From the NCBI GenBank assembly GCA_031769625.1, contig JAUIMM010000200.1:52722001-52786000 (forward strand): a DNA stretch of 64,000 bases. Reading direction: 5' to 3'. A program made the translations under genes and the position numbers. How positions within the stretch are numbered: position 1 is the first letter of the stretch; each line of letters opens with the position of its first letter. The notes beneath the pieces were generated by a model. The model saw only the letters and a program-made list of their open reading frames with translations. It had not been told where the DNA came from and did no database searches. This DNA is from Taudactylus pleione. Its lineage: Eukaryota; Chordata; Amphibia; Anura; Myobatrachidae. Shown piece after piece: positions 32,683-45,285 of the stretch.

Positions 32683-33000
32683 TGGGCCATACATCTTTGA
32701 CCCCGATTCAACATTCTGTCGATCCAATCCATGACCCCATTCGCCGATCAGCAGCCATTGATGATCGAAAATCTGTCTGCGGATTGGTGAAAATCAGCAT
32801 ATTAAAAATCCCTGACTCAAAGACTCTGATAATTTTTTGGTCGGGATCAGTGAATCCAGAATTTCCACCCCAGTGTTGGCAGAATGGCGAATTGGGACAA
32901 TCCATCGCAGATGTATGGGCCCCACAACATGTTGGATTTCCCCAACCCTGGCATCAGTACAATGGGGAATTGGGGCAATCCATCGCAGATGTATGGGTCA
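32683..33000. repeat. MITE-like repeat with duplicated 3' end
   Basis: The left edge TGGGCCATACATCT and right edge AGATGTATGGGTCA are inverted. The segment CAATCCATCGCAGATGTATGG occurs twice, near 32900 and 32980, so one end is duplicated in direct orientation. No target duplication was established. Confidence 0.5.
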
Positions 33001-33199
33001 CATGACAGCCGGCAGTCAGATTGGAGAAATGGGTCTAAACATGGAGTGGGCTCTGTAATGCTTCATTGTCCAGGTTGGGGACAGGTGGGTGCAGTCTCTG
33101 CGCTGACGCTGTGCACGGCGGAAAAAGAAGCAGCACAAGGTGTTTGACTGACAAGCCTGCTTTCGGGAGGGACACTACTGACGCTGCACCAGACTTACC

Positions 33200-33500
33200 C
33201 TGAGCTTACGGCACTACACTACAAATTTGTGATACCCATAACACATCACAGAGTGAACCTGTGCACGGTGCACTACACCCAAACTGACCCTATAAACACT
33301 GCACTTCATCACAAACTATACCATAGACTAACCCTGTACATACGGCAGTACACCACACTGGCCCTGCGCACACTGTATTACATCACAGACTGACCCTTTG
33401 CACACTACACTACAGAATAATCCTGCACACACTACACCACAAACTGGCCCTAAGTGAACTGCACCAATACATCACAGATTGAAACTCTATACTCATCATT
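33200..33500. repeat. Degenerate minisatellite (CACTACA-CACA-ACTG)
   Basis: Units of about 45-50 bp loosely share CACTACATCACA, ACTGACCCTG and GCACAC. Strongly diverged. Confidence 0.6.
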
Positions 33501-33945
33501 ACAACAGACAGAGGTTGTACGCACTAAAGTACTGTATGACTGTTGTATGTATAGTTATCTAAGGGGGAGCTTCACTTAGTGGTGAGTTTATATCACAACC
33601 TTGCACAGTTGCACATTGCAAGAAAATATAGGAGGAAAATCTCTATAAGGTACAAGCAAAAAACCTATGGAACCTCAACACTAATTGAACTCCCCCTCTG
33701 CCTATTTAACCACTTAACTAAAAAAAAAATTCTATTTATTAAAGTTTGGAATGTATTTTTAATAATATATTTAAATATTTTATAAAAAAAAAAACATACC
33801 CCCCCCATGTCCATAGGCCCCCATTGTAAAATCACCTTCCACCCCTGTCAGAAATTGCCCCCCAGTGTCAAAAGATCGCCAGCATTATCACACTCCACCA
33901 CCTAGTGGTAATAGATTCCAGAGGTAGTTCCCCCACACCCACCAC
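33501..33945. other. AT-rich spacer
   Basis: Contains poly-A runs near 33720 and 33785. No supported gene. Confidence 0.4.
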
Positions 33946-34209
33946 CAGGGCTGGATTTGCTATCTGGAACTTCTGGCAAATGCCAGTAGGGCTGATGGCC
34001 CAGATCCGTGTTAAACCGTGGCTAAGAATATCCGTCTCCCTGCACTCTGCTCGGCCAGGATACTGAAAGTCAGGGACTTGCCGCGAGGCCAGGCCCTCGT
34101 GACTCACGGCACACCACTGTGAGACATAACCACGCCTCTTTTGTGACAAGGCCACACCCATTTTGAAAGGGGGCTGCCAAGGCTGATCTGGAGCCCCAGT
34201 CCGTCCCTG
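33946..34209. mobile_element. Probable hAT-type MITE
   Basis: The ends CAGGGCTGGATTTGC and AGTCCGTCCCTG are inverted in the CAGGG...CCCTG style of hAT elements. A duplicated target could not be confirmed, so this is tentative. Confidence 0.5.
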
Positions 34210-34521
34210 GCTCCCACTATATTAGTGCCCCCCCACCCCATGTGTCACTGTACACATAAGTTTTGTGGGGCCCTTCTCCACTACCATTGGCCAAGCCAGG
34301 TCCAGTTGTTATGACAATGATATCCTCTTCACTAAATCCCGCTGAAGGCCCCCCTCTGCTGCTTCGTTCCCAACCAAACTGGGGTTGCTATCATACCTTT
34401 AAATAGGGACACATGAATTGTACAGGTTCTGTGGCTGACTAACTTAAAGTATGCCTGTCACCTAGCTTTAATCATCCACATAACTTGTGCAATTAATTTG
34501 TGTCCCTGGTTGTTGTTTTTT

Positions 34522-34788
34522 TTTTTCAGTATTACATTTTTATTGAATTTCACAATTTTAAACAGAGAAAATCAAAGGGGGAAAAAAGAGAAAGGATAAC
34601 AAAAAATTGGGAAAGGAAGGGTACATACTGTACAGCATATTAGAGAATGTCCATAGATTTGATCATTACAATAGAACTACAAATGGCAATCGAAAAAATG
34701 TGAGGGTCACAAGTCCATTAGAAAATATGAACAATACAATACTCAAAGTACAGACTTTAAGAGCATTGAAAATATTTAAAGTCATATA
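34522..34788 (-). mobile_element. LINE 3' end fragment (L1-like)
   Basis: On the minus strand the sequence ends AATAAAAATGTAATACTG followed by about 12 A residues: a polyadenylation signal plus tail. The preceding stretch is pyrimidine-rich on that strand, as in the 3' UTR of the L1-like fragment at 62522-63352. No coding region is retained. Confidence 0.5.
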
Positions 34789-34946
34789 AAATCTAAAAAA
34801 GAAAATATATTACAATAAGAAGTTACAGTGTAAACTACGTTTCTTTAGTTGAACATAAGAAACACATAAATCTAAAAAAGAAAATATATTACAATAAGAA
34901 GTTACAGTGTAAACTAGGGTTTCTTTAGTTGAACATAAGAAACACA
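34789..34946. repeat. 79-80 bp tandem duplication
   Basis: The block containing AAATCTAAAAAAGAAAATA, GAAGTTACAGTGTAAACTA and TTGAACATAAGAAACACAT occurs twice in direct succession with very few differences. It is a recent local duplication. Confidence 0.93.
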
Positions 34947-34949
34947 TAC

Positions 34950-36412
34950 ATCTGAAAAAAAAAGGAAATTCACTTTTCAATTTACCAAGATGGTGAATGA
35001 CTACATCTTTGGCCAGCTGCCAATTGCCTATGAGCCCAATATTCATTCCATCTAAACCAGCGGTTTGGACGCCGAAGATGAATACAGGCAACCTGCTGTC
35101 TCAAATTCGTAATGGGCTTGCCTTGTATCTTGGTGTCGACAGTTGGCCCTGTTTTAAGGCATATTATAGCAACACTACACAACAGGTCTGGGAGGCCTAG
35201 AATTTTTTTTTTATTAAGTTAATTTGAATTAAAGCATTACAATAAATTAGACTTCTTGGTATTTCAAGATTTCCCTTTCTGCTTTTTAAGTCATGGTAAA
35301 CCTTCCCGTAAGCAGCAAAAACAAAACAAAACCAGGACGTGAAAAATGTAGAGTAAGTATAGTAAAGCTACACCCCAACTGCACTCATTTCATATGGGGT
35401 TATGTAATCACTATAAATATATGGTTATTAGAAGTCATTCCAAGATTCTGTTACCATATACAAGCACATGAGCACAGTGCTTTTATAAAAGTAATATGAC
35501 TTCAAAGTAAGTTATTATATACTTATAATTCACAACAGGGCGTGCATTATACTTTGTAATACAGGGATAATAGTTTCAGATTTCAATATATTAAATTATA
35601 TTTTGGTATACTTAGTTATTCTTAAAATGTATTTTTTAATAAGAGAAATCAATGCTGTCATTCTGTCACACAGCTGTGTAATGTGTTGGGTTCTGTGATA
35701 GGCCGGTGTCTGGGGATGGGCTATAGTGGGCTCAGGTGAAGTAGTGGTTCAGTGTATTAGTCATGTAGTGCCCAGCTGGCCTACTGCATACACGGTAAGC
35801 AGGCCATGCATGTGTGAGCACCCATTGCCGGGGAGGGATCCTATGGATCCCTACTCCCAGTTAATTTTGCGACCCGTGGCCTGTATGCAGCAATAGCTAA
35901 CGCCATCTAAAGTTGGCATTTACTACCAGGGCCATGCTCTAGGGCTTGTATTGCAACTAAAAATAGGGGAACCTCTACATACATCCTGGGGATGCTTACA
36001 TTTTGATGGTATTCCCCCAAAACAACCATTTTCAGGGTGTTTCCTTATTGTATGAAGAAATGACGAGCGTACTGGCTTTGTCCCTATCTGGCATGGATTC
36101 GGTATATCATCACATGGCCAACATAGTGAAACATATTATCTTTCAAGAATAGTGATGTCAGAAGATGACAAACATAAAATATAATAAGGATTTGTTGGAT
36201 AATAATAATTTTGACTATGGAAATACAGCTGCTTTGCCTATCTCTTGTGGTACAGGTACATACTTGTGAAATAGATTTGCAACCCCAATTTAGGCCATAC
36301 TGCATGGTAAAACATACGTGGCGGTCTTGGTATGGTGTACTGTACTTGGCTTGACAGGCAGGGTGGGTGCCATCTTGCCAGGGCCACTAGTATCATTACA
36401 ATTAAACAAATA
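34950..36412. other. Intergenic AT-rich sequence
   Basis: No gene, RNA or transposon ends could be supported. Confidence 0.45.
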
Positions 36413-36520
36413 CATTTTTTTTTTATTATTAGTTTTTTATTAAAGCAAGACATATCAGTACATTGGAAATACTTGTACAATAATATCACAGTAATAACAG
36501 AATAAGAACAAAGAATAATC
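36413..36520 (-). mobile_element. LINE 3' end fragment
   Basis: The minus strand ends CTTTAATAAAAAACTAATAA followed by an A-rich tail, the layout of a retroposed 3' end. How far it extends upstream cannot be judged. Confidence 0.4.
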
Positions 36521-38149
36521 CTTCCTCAATCTGTCGAGGAAGGCAAGTTGCAGTAATGAAAGCAGTCAACAGTTATAATGTGTGGTTCACGAACTATAAC
36601 AATATATTTATAATACATGTTTACTCTGAAAGTGAACAATGAATGAATGACTCCTGGAGTGTGAAAGAAGAATATATATCAAAACGTGTGCTTCTATACA
36701 TGAATCGGGGGGTCTAAATAAAATTATTTAAAAAGTGACCCCCTACATTACATTCTGTACTTGCATGATCTGTTCTGCATTGGGCCCAGTCTTCAAGGTC
36801 AGCTCAACATTTTTTTGTGCGCCCACATTTAGAGAGTGACTGACTAGCACTGGCCCCTCCTGGTACCCTTGACTGTTGGGTGGCCCTGTCCAAATGAATG
36901 CAAGCTCTTGTAGCACTACAAGCGTCAACATGCATATTAAAAATGAATATAGAAATATGTCTTTGTAATAAGTATAATTATAAAGGTCCACTAATGAGTA
37001 AATAAATCTATGCCCCCCCCATAATAAACACATACTAGGCCCTTGTAATTACAAAACTGATTATAACATAAATCCTGTCCTTATAAGAAATAAATCTTGT
37101 CCCCTCTATAATTAATACATCAAAATGTCCCACACAATGAAAAATTTATGCCCCTCCAATTTATACTTACAGAATGGGAAGATGGCAATACATAAGGAAA
37201 GGAAGGTAAAAGAAAACTCTTGTAACAACAGGTCTGTGCTAAAACTACCCACAAACACTAATAATAATAATGCATAGTGAAATCTAAACATATATGCTGC
37301 CGGGGAGTCCCAGTGCTTTTGCACATATCATCGAGCTCCAAGGTGTGTTCTGATATTCTTTGTTTTCCAGTGTAGGTTATATTAATTTTTCTAATACACT
37401 GGTTTTCATGAAAAAGCATGTATTGTAGCTTGTATGAAGTGATCCACATATCCAGTTGTGCCTTACCTCCACACCATGCATCACGTGACACAAGCAATAT
37501 CATTGAACCAAATGTAAGGATATATTTTACGTACTATTATACTTGCATATTTATTTATTCTAATTTAGCAATGGTAGAACTCCATACTGAGTCAGGTGCA
37601 AGTCAATATAAGTCATTCAGATGCTAGACCTCCCCTCTTTCTGTATGTATACATATCTATGCAGACAATCAAGTGATCTGTCGGAACCCAGCACAGGGAC
37701 GTGGCCAAGATTGTGTGGGCGTTGCCACAACCAGTTGGGAATACTGGTAGCTGGCCTATGCAGAAGCTACGCTTCCTGGCAGGAATGCTTACCCTCTCGC
37801 TGTAAGCCTCCAAATAGAAATAGGCCCATCATAATGACAGCATGATGATGACCAGACACCCAGCTGGCCACAAATCATAAGTATTAAAATTTCTATTTTC
37901 CTCATATAATGATGCAATTTTTATACTTTTACATATTTAGAGAGACATTGAGGCTGAAAGGTGTATACGCCCACACAGCACTGGCCACACCCAAGCAGCA
38001 CTGGTCACATTTTCAGCCCTTCATAGACATCCAATTGAGCCTTAGACAACACCATGTCACATATATGAACCTATTTTCCCTATTTCCCATTACAGATAAT
38101 TGGTGCTACTCTAAATATAAGGCCTGGTCAGAATCATTTCTGACATACC
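36521..38149. other. Largely single-copy AT-rich sequence
   Basis: Short frames on both strands lack recognisable domains. Nothing was supported. Confidence 0.45.
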
Positions 38150-39169
38150 CAGGGGTGTAAATGCAGGAGGCAATGGAAGGCGGTCACCCCTGGGCACCAG
38201 CCCTGAAGGGGGCACACTGATCTCCTCCATTGCGCTAGGTTCTGCTTTATGCGCAGGAGTAAGTAGGGAGCCCTGGAGGCATGTGCCATGGTCCTCCCTC
38301 TCACATGGCCCCCACCCTGGAGTTGGGTCTATAGGGATGAATCTCCAGCAAGAAACGACACCAATGTATATAAAAAGGGGCATGGTTCTTCCTCTGCACA
38401 CATGTGGGACCTGCTCCCTATACCGTTGCTGTGAGAGCAGCAAATAGCAAGAATGGAACACCCTGATCAGCAATAGGTAGTATTTGTGTGCTGGGCTGTT
38501 GGTAGGTAATTGGTGGAGGAGTATGTGTCTGCTGCTATTTTGGTATGGCAGTGAATGCAGGGAGGGAGAGTGTGTGAGGTCTGCTGGGGTATTGGCAGTA
38601 AAAGCAGAGGAGTATGTCTGGGTGCTGTTATGGTGTTAGTAGTGGGGGGGAGGGTTTGTGTCTAGGTGATGCTGGGGTGTTGGTAGTGAATGCAGTAGGA
38701 GGAGTGTCTGTGACTAGGTGCTGCTGGTGTATTGGTAGTGAAGATAGGAGGAGGAGAGTGTGTGCCTGCGCCCCTTGGGTGTTGGAAGGGAATGCAGGGG
38801 GGATGGTGTGTTTCTTGGTGGTGCTGGGGTGATGGCAGTGAATTCAGTAGTAGGAGCATCTGTGACTAGGTGCTGCTAGGGTGTTGGAAGTGAATACGGG
38901 GGGAGGAAAGTGTGTGAGTGCTGCTAGGGTGTTGGATGTGAATGCAGGGGGGAGGAGTGTGTGTGACTGGGTGTTCCAGGGATGTTGGTAGTGAATGCAG
39001 GGGGAGTAGAGTGTTTGACTGGGCACTGCTGGGATGTTGGCAGTGAATGTGGGTTTCGGGGAGTGCGCGTGAGTGCTGCTGGGACTGGAGTGTTGGTGGT
39101 ACATGCGAGCAGAGGGGGGCACCAACAACCATCTTGCCACCAGGCTCCTGGTATGAACTTACGCCCCTG
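38150..39169. mobile_element. Non-autonomous hAT element with minisatellite
   Basis: The ends CAGGGGTGTAAATGC and AACTTACGCCCCTG are inverted. The flanks GACATACC (38142-38149) and GACATACT (39170-39177) match at 7 of 8. Most of the interior is a minisatellite. Confidence 0.82.
38500..39110. repeat. Minisatellite of GTGCTGCTGGGGTGTTGG units
   Basis: Units of about 60 bp combine GTGCTGCTGGGGTGTTGG, AGTGAATGCAG and GGAGGAGTGTGTG. Histidine/proline/serine frames on the reverse strand are artefacts. Confidence 0.88.
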
Positions 39170-39595
39170 GACATACTGCATATGTGGTCCTGTATATGAC
39201 TTGTTTTCAAATATTGTGTTTATCTTTGTGCTATTATGAGTATGAAACTTGGAAAAGGACTAAGTGGTTTGCATGTGGCTTTTTCTATAGCAGCAGACAA
39301 GCTTATCTGATAACGTATTTCAGTTTCTAATCAGAAAAAACAAGAGCTTGTTATTATTGCCATATAAGTGACCAGGTGCTCTCTTCCAACTCTTATTTAA
39401 ATTGTAAATTATATAATTTACTATTTTCTCATTGTGACAAACAATGCGTTCTTACAAGTGAAATAAATCAACTTTTTAGCATTCTTGGACTCCTGGTGTT
39501 ATTTAAAGTATATATTATAGATGACATTATAATGTTATAGCACTGTGTATGTCTGGTTCAGTATAACCACATTTCCAACCACTTGAGCTCCTACA

Positions 39596-39892
39596 TCACT
39601 GGGTTTGCAACCAGTTTGCTAGAGACCACATTTTATTAGTAATGTATAGTAATTTTATTTTGGTACTTGTCTCCAGTACTTGGGTGTTTAGTTGCTGCTG
39701 GCATCCTTCATACATCAAATCCAGAATTTCATGTATATCTGTAATATGGCCCTCCAAAGGCTTAATGGTGTCCTCCACTTTACCCATACTTGCCTTCTCC
39801 ACCGGGACGTCCAGGAGATTATTGAAAATTTGGGGATCTCTGTCAGTCTCTGGGAGGAGTAGGCAAGCCTTGCAGATGCTGCCTACTTCCAT
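39596..39892 (-). other. Unidentified short open frame
   Basis: The longest ATG-initiated stretch reads MEVGSICKACLLLPETDR and then a polar, helix-like part (KVEDTIKPLEGHITDIHEIL). It is about 98 codons, ends by running into a stop, and lies between a GA-rich repeat and single-copy DNA. I do not recognise the family. Its non-repetitive composition makes it less obviously random than its neighbours, but there is no supporting splice or promoter evidence. Confidence 0.2.
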
Positions 39893-39945
39893 GATGATAT
39901 AGGTGGTCGGGGAGGGGGCGGTTGTTGAATGATACAAATTGTAGT

Positions 39946-40048
39946 AGAGAGAGAGAGAGTGTGTGAGTTAGGATGGGAGGGAGGTGAGAGAGAGAGAGTA
40001 AGAGAGGGTGGGGTAGAGAGAGGGAGTTAGGGAAAGAGAGAGTGAGAT
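39946..40048. repeat. GAGA-rich simple repeat
   Basis: Purine tract of GAGAGAGA and GGGAGGGAG words. Confidence 0.85.
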
Positions 40049-40141
40049 GAAGATTTACAAATGAGATAAGCACTCCAGTATAAATAAACACAGCTACTGC
40101 TAATATAGCTACATTTTTTTAGAGGGCACCATGGCCAGTGT

Positions 40142-40235
40142 TTCAGATAGATGGATGGATGGATGGATAGATAGATAGACAATAGATAGATAGATAAGTA
40201 GACATTACATAGATAGATAGATAGATAGACAATAC

Positions 40236-40284
<49 letters not shown>

Positions 40285-40336
40285 CAATAGATAGATAGAT
40301 AGGTAGACATTACATAGATAGATAGATAGACAATAC

Positions 40337-40375
<39 letters not shown>

Positions 40376-40403
40376 CATAGATACATAGATAGATAGACAA
40401 TAC

Positions 40404-40438
<35 letters not shown>
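40142..40438. repeat. (GATA)n microsatellite
   Basis: About 300 bp of GATA repeats with ACAATACATAGA interruptions at a higher-order spacing of about 50-80 bp. It abuts the truncated 3' end of the Tc1 fossil. Confidence 0.97.
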
Positions 40439-40439
<1 letters not shown>

Positions 40440-41110
40440 CCCCTGCAGAATATAACTTGGTAGAGGTACATAATGACAGCTTTTATCTGTTGAGGTTTCT
40501 ACCAGGTTTGCTCACTGTTTGGCAGTGATTTTAGTCAAATGTTCCTTTCAGTGCAGATTTGTTCCATGTCAATGCTTGTGGACTGCAATTTTCAAATAGT
40601 GCAATAGATTCCCAATTGGATTGGGATCTGCACTTTGGCTTGACTATTGTAGAATATTCACCTTTTTGTTGTTTAGCCATGCCAGTGTTGCTTTGGAATT
40701 AAGCTTGGGATCATTGAAAGGTGTTGAAAGGTGATCTTTGTCCCAAGATTTAGTTTTCTTGCAGACTGAAGCAAGTTGTATTGTATTTCCTTGTATTGTG
40801 CACAATCCATCGGTCCTATAATTTTAACAAGATGCCCAGTCCTGGCTGAGGAAAAGCATCCACACAACATAAGCTGCCACCCTCAAACTTCACTGCTGGG
40901 ATGGTGTTTGCTAAGGAATGGGCAGTGTTAGGATTGTAAGTATTTCTGGCCTGGGTCACTCTAATGTGCTCTGGCAAGCTCTATATGTGCTTTGATGTGG
41001 AGTTTCCTCAGTAATGGCACCTTTCTAGCTACCCTCCCATACAGGACAGTTGTATGCAGAGCTCTTGATATGGTTGACTGATGCATCTTCACTCCATTCT
41101 CAGCCTCTTA

Positions 41111-42041
41111 CGAGATGTGGCTATTAAATTATGAGACTGTACTTGTAAAAGATAAACCATACTGAGTGAGTTAAAAGGGAGTGGGGGAACACTGACCTTG
41201 GATTTTCCCAAAACGGTTTTAGAAGTTTCACCTCCCTTGCACAGATAGTTTGCTGTCCCACAGCAGTTGAAGAAGTTGTGTTTTCCTGTGCGTCTTAAAA
41301 ATGCTTAGTTCAAAAATAGAACAATGTGTTGACTTAAAATTTTTAGATGAACAAAATGGCTGCCGAATTTTTGCGTATGCTGACCAAGGCTTATGGGGCA
41401 GATTGTATGTCACGTGCACGTGTGTTTTTGTGGCACAAAATATTTAGTGACGGTCGTGAAGATGTCAAAAACATCCCGGAAACATCCCAGAAGGCTTTGC
41501 ACATCAAAATCAAATGAAAATTTTGAAAAATTGAGAAAATTGTTAAATTGACCGTCGACTCAGCATCAAAATGATAAATCAACATTACTACAAAAATGTT
41601 CTAGCAACTTTGCAGGAAAGAATCAGAAGAAAGAGGCCAGAGTTGTGGAAAACTAGTTACATCCTCCATCAGGACAACGCACCGGCCCACACAGATCTCT
41701 CTGTGAAGCAGTTTTGCCAAAGAAACAGATTTCAGTGCTAGAACACCCTCCATACTCGCCAGACCTAACACATTGTGACTTCTTTATTTTCCCTAAAGTC
41801 AGATCTGTACTCAAGTGAACCTGTTTTACATCAGTTACTGAGGTAAAGAAGAAAACAATAGAGATGTTGAGACAGCTGACAGATAATGAGCTACAGCCCG
41901 GCTTTCACCAATGGAGAATAAGAATGCAACGGTGTGTGGATTCAGAAAGGGAGTACTTAGAAGGGGAATGGAGTTAAAATGTACTTATATAATTTAACAT
42001 AAATTATGGCATCAATGTTGTTATTTAATAGCCACACCACG
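41111..42041 (+). mobile_element. Internally deleted mariner element
   Basis: The left end CGAGATGTGGCTATTAAA and right end TTTAATAGCCACACCACG are inverted and flanked by TA (41109-41110, 42042-42043). At 931 bp it is about 350 bp short of a normal mariner (about 1.28 kb). It interrupts the Tc1 transposase between its helix-turn-helix and VHKST-type segments. Confidence 0.9.
41349..41976 (+). pseudogene. Mariner (DD34D) transposase pseudogene
   Basis: The N-terminus reads AAEFLRMLTKAYGADCMSRA and VFLWHKIFSDGREDV, the mariner DNA-binding region. After a gap with stops, the core resumes with LHQDNAPAHT (second catalytic aspartate), then PPYSPDLTHCDFFIFPKV, where the aspartate of CDFF gives DD34D. 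The end reads FHQWRIRMQRCVDSEREYLE. The first catalytic aspartate region is deleted. Together with the stops this makes it non-functional. Confidence 0.88.
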
Positions 42042-42759
42042 TAACTCTGTAGCTCCTTCAAAGTGATATGCAGCTTCCCTCAAAAGTCTCCTTGTTCTGA
42101 CTATGAGTTTTGAGGAATGGCCTGGTTTAGTCAGTGCCAAAGTGGTATGATGCAGCTTCCATTTCCTCACAATACATTTAACAGTACTCACTGGGATATC
42201 CAAGCACTTGGATGTTATTTTTTTGTCTTTTTCTATTGTGCATAGCTTTAATTTTGCTCTTTGATCTTCATTTTTACAGCTTTCCTTCATATTCACCCAT
42301 ACACACCTAAAGATATATCTGTCCAATCTGTCTGGTGGGAAGGAAAATCTGGTTCATTTTCCAGTGTTTGGGAGCAAATTTCTATTGTTATTTGCCCCCA
42401 TAATTTACCAGATTTTTCTTCCTACCAGACAGATTGGACAGATATGTTTTGTCCATAAAAATTAGCCTATTTTAATAATCCTAAAATAGAGACAAATTGA
42501 AAGGTGATAGGAAAATATATTTCATCTGTGTAAACTTGGAGTTTCCACAGCCAAGGAGTTGAATACTTATGCAGCATTTTGCGGTTTTTTAGTCTACAGA
42601 CAAAGTATTAAGACTTTGAATATTTACTTTATGCGCCTATTGGTTCACAATAAAAAAAATACTCTATGGAACAAATTGTGTTCAGTATGTTTCACTAGTA
42701 ATATAGACAAATCTGTGGTCTTTTATGGGGTTGAATACTTTTGCTAGCCACTGTGTTTC

Positions 42760-43239
42760 TGTATCACTTTAGTTTGTTCCTGTAATACAATGATGAAAAA
42801 GGCTATTTTTAAATAATTGAAAAATTATATAATTATATTATTGAAACTACCTTTTATTGCCCAGCTTTATGTTCTGTAATTACAAGCAAAAAATATTTTA
42901 TGTTTACATTTTTAAGCTTTATTTTCATAGAAGTCAATGTTACTCTTAAGGAATTATTATGTTTGAAGAAACTGACGGAGAAAGTGAAGTTTATTACTGA
43001 GAGGTTTCTAAATGTGTCATTTTCCCCTGATACAGTCACTTACTATATACCTGTGGGGTTTGTGATTTAAGGCAGAAAAATCCCTAATAGTGAATGTTCT
43101 TTGTGTGTGTCACAGATTAAGCATCAAAGACTTCACTGGTTGTTATAGAAAGTTGCATAATGAAATTTCCTTTTTTTTGCATACTCGGTTTTACAAATTT
43201 ATATGAAGTAGAAGCATAGCACAGGCCCAAATTCCAGCA
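42760..43239. other. AT-rich spacer
   Basis: No supported feature. Confidence 0.45.
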
Positions 43240-43900
43240 ACGGTGCGTGGCTTTATCTGTTAGAAATCTATCTAGCACTGATAAGTGACATATGTTCTAT
43301 GCCACAATGTTGGGGCTGTTTTTCTGTGCCATAGCTGCTGGGAGACTATTCAATCTATCACCCTCTCTCTAAAAATGCTTCTTTTTATGGCCTCTCAGTC
43401 CTTCCCCCTCCAAGTGTGTCCCCATCTTCTAGAAATCCATATTTTGAAGAATACTGCTTTCCTGAACTCTACTAATATAATAGAAATATTCAAATATATT
43501 AAAAGTATCACCACAGTCCATTTTCTCCTCTAAGCTGTACTTGTTCAGGTCTAGAAGTCTTTCCTGAAAAGTGGTGTTATGGATCTCATTCATATGAATA
43601 TCTTGTTTGGAGATAAGGCCTACAGGACACAGAACTTTGGGTGAGGTCCTACCAGGATCTATAGAGTTGCAATTTTACCTTTCCCTGTACTTTTACGAAC
43701 AGTCCTTTCCACAGGCTATTCTCAATGCTCGACTATATTGCTTGCTTAGCACAGTTTTCCACTGGTTATTAGATCTGTGCTTACACCACAGACAACAACA
43801 TTTTCGGGCAAATGTAAGAAGTTCCAATTTGGCAAAAGTGACAGTTTTCCTGCAATTTTTCCATCTGATTTCAAGCAGCAAACTTTTTTAAAGGCAACTC
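43240..43900 (-). pseudogene. CR1/L2-like LINE, 3' coding fragment
   Basis: On the minus strand about 43550-43320 reads like the C-terminal end of CR1-type ORF2: a FKYLNISIILVEFRKAVFF stretch, then RGHTWRGK-like and FRERVIDXIVSQQLW words that fit the FTERVVDAWNSLP ending with substitutions and stops. The upstream part (43570-43900) is more decayed. The subfamily cannot be given. Confidence 0.55.
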
Positions 43901-44248
43901 CAACCTGTTTCTTTGAATAAATTTGTTCTGGGATCAATGTCTTGCTACAATCTAATTAAATTTAAAAATCTACATTTGTTAGATATGAATAGTCAACAAT
44001 TTGAATTGTTATATTTAAATGACCTAAACAATTGCCTTAGTACTAACGTGAGACTAAGTCAAAAGTACTGTACATGTATCTGGTTTTTTTTTCTAATAGA
44101 TCTGGATATGCCACCCTACAATCACATTGCGATTACACCTGCTGGAAAGTGTGTTTACTAACACTGCAAGTAATAAGTTATTATAACTCAATACCGTCTG
44201 AACCCATTGATGTGTCTAAGTATCTACTGCAGTAACACAGCACCCTTT

Positions 44249-44254
<6 letters not shown>

Positions 44255-44318
<64 letters not shown>
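44255..44318. repeat. (TA)n microsatellite
   Basis: Two TA blocks separated by CTCAAT. Confidence 0.97.
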
Positions 44319-44325
<7 letters not shown>

Positions 44326-45110
44326 TTTCAATTTTAGGCACAGCCTGCTTGCCACAAATACTGTAGGTAGATCACATAAATAAACAGTGCTTTTCTGCTA
44401 TGAATTCAGGTATCGGTACTCACAGTTACAAGTTGATGCAAGATGCACGATGTATAGTAGCTTACATACAATACACTGGGATAAGTATTTTTTTTATTCA
44501 TTTATGAAAAGATCTCACTGACTTCTCCCTCTTTCTGGAATAAGTTATAAAACTTCCAATAATCCCAAAAGCAAACAATAAATTCCTATCGAATACCGTA
44601 GGAAAAAAGCATTGCAGATATACTAAAATAAGTGGAAAGGGTATGAAGGCAGATAAATGAGATGCTGAATAAAACTTGTGGCCAGTATCTATATTATTTG
44701 CCATTTGTAAACTCAGTGAATGTACTAAGTTTTGTTAATGTATGTATATTTATTTTATGTGGGTAAGGCTTGATTCTAAAAATGAGCATAAAAAGGTCTA
44801 GTGAAAGCTTGAGATATGGAAAACAATCTTGAAAAATAGAATTCATTAGAGTCCTGCTCTACCTTAGGTAAAAATATTTCAGAGACATTTTAATTATTAT
44901 CATCATGATCATATTATTATTAATTTACAAAGTACCAAAACATGTTCATTAAAAAAAGAGGAGATCACAAACAGTGGCAGACATACACACAACTTACATT
45001 TAGAAAATGGGACAGAACCAAACAGAGAGATTACAATTTAAAAAATGCTCTGTAGACCAGTTTAAGCAGGTGTGCCACCAGGATATTTTATATGTAGGCT
45101 CATGCGTGTG

Positions 45111-45113
<3 letters not shown>

Positions 45114-45160
<47 letters not shown>

Positions 45161-45285
45161 TCATGTATGTGTATACTTGTGTATATATAATGTATGTATG
45201 TATTTTTATACATATATATATATATATATATACACATACATAATATATGTATGTGTATAGAATGTATATATATATATATATTATA
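45114..45285. repeat. TA/CA compound microsatellite
   Basis: Alternating (TA)n, (CA)n and TATG words. Tyrosine/isoleucine/histidine frames across it are artefacts. Confidence 0.95.

Larger units (their letters stand above)
40500..42326 (-). pseudogene. Tc1 transposase pseudogene split by mariner
   Basis: On the minus strand 42326-42045 encodes the N-terminal helix-turn-helix region, with IPVSTVKCIVRKWKLH and RLLREA. After the mariner, 41095-40970 gives MHQSTISRALH and LYGRVARKVPLLRK. The segment at 40870-40673 gives GGSLMLCGCFSSARTGHLVK and NLLQSA, the region leading to the second catalytic aspartate, which is itself lost. Further down, SQSP-NPI-like words mark the third catalytic region. 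Frameshifts and stops are numerous. Confidence 0.82.
40440..42753 (-). mobile_element. Tc1 fossil interrupted by a mariner element
   Basis: On the minus strand the 5' end begins CAGTGGCTAGCAAAAGTA at 42753 and the coding order of a Tc1 transposase follows down to about 40440. The second terminal repeat is missing and replaced by GATA repeats. Removing the mariner at 41111-42041 leaves about 1.38 kb, close to a normal Tc1 length minus one terminus. Confidence 0.85.

Noticed and set aside
40027..40400. Leucine/isoleucine/tyrosine/serine frames
   Set aside because: They are translations of GATA repeats.
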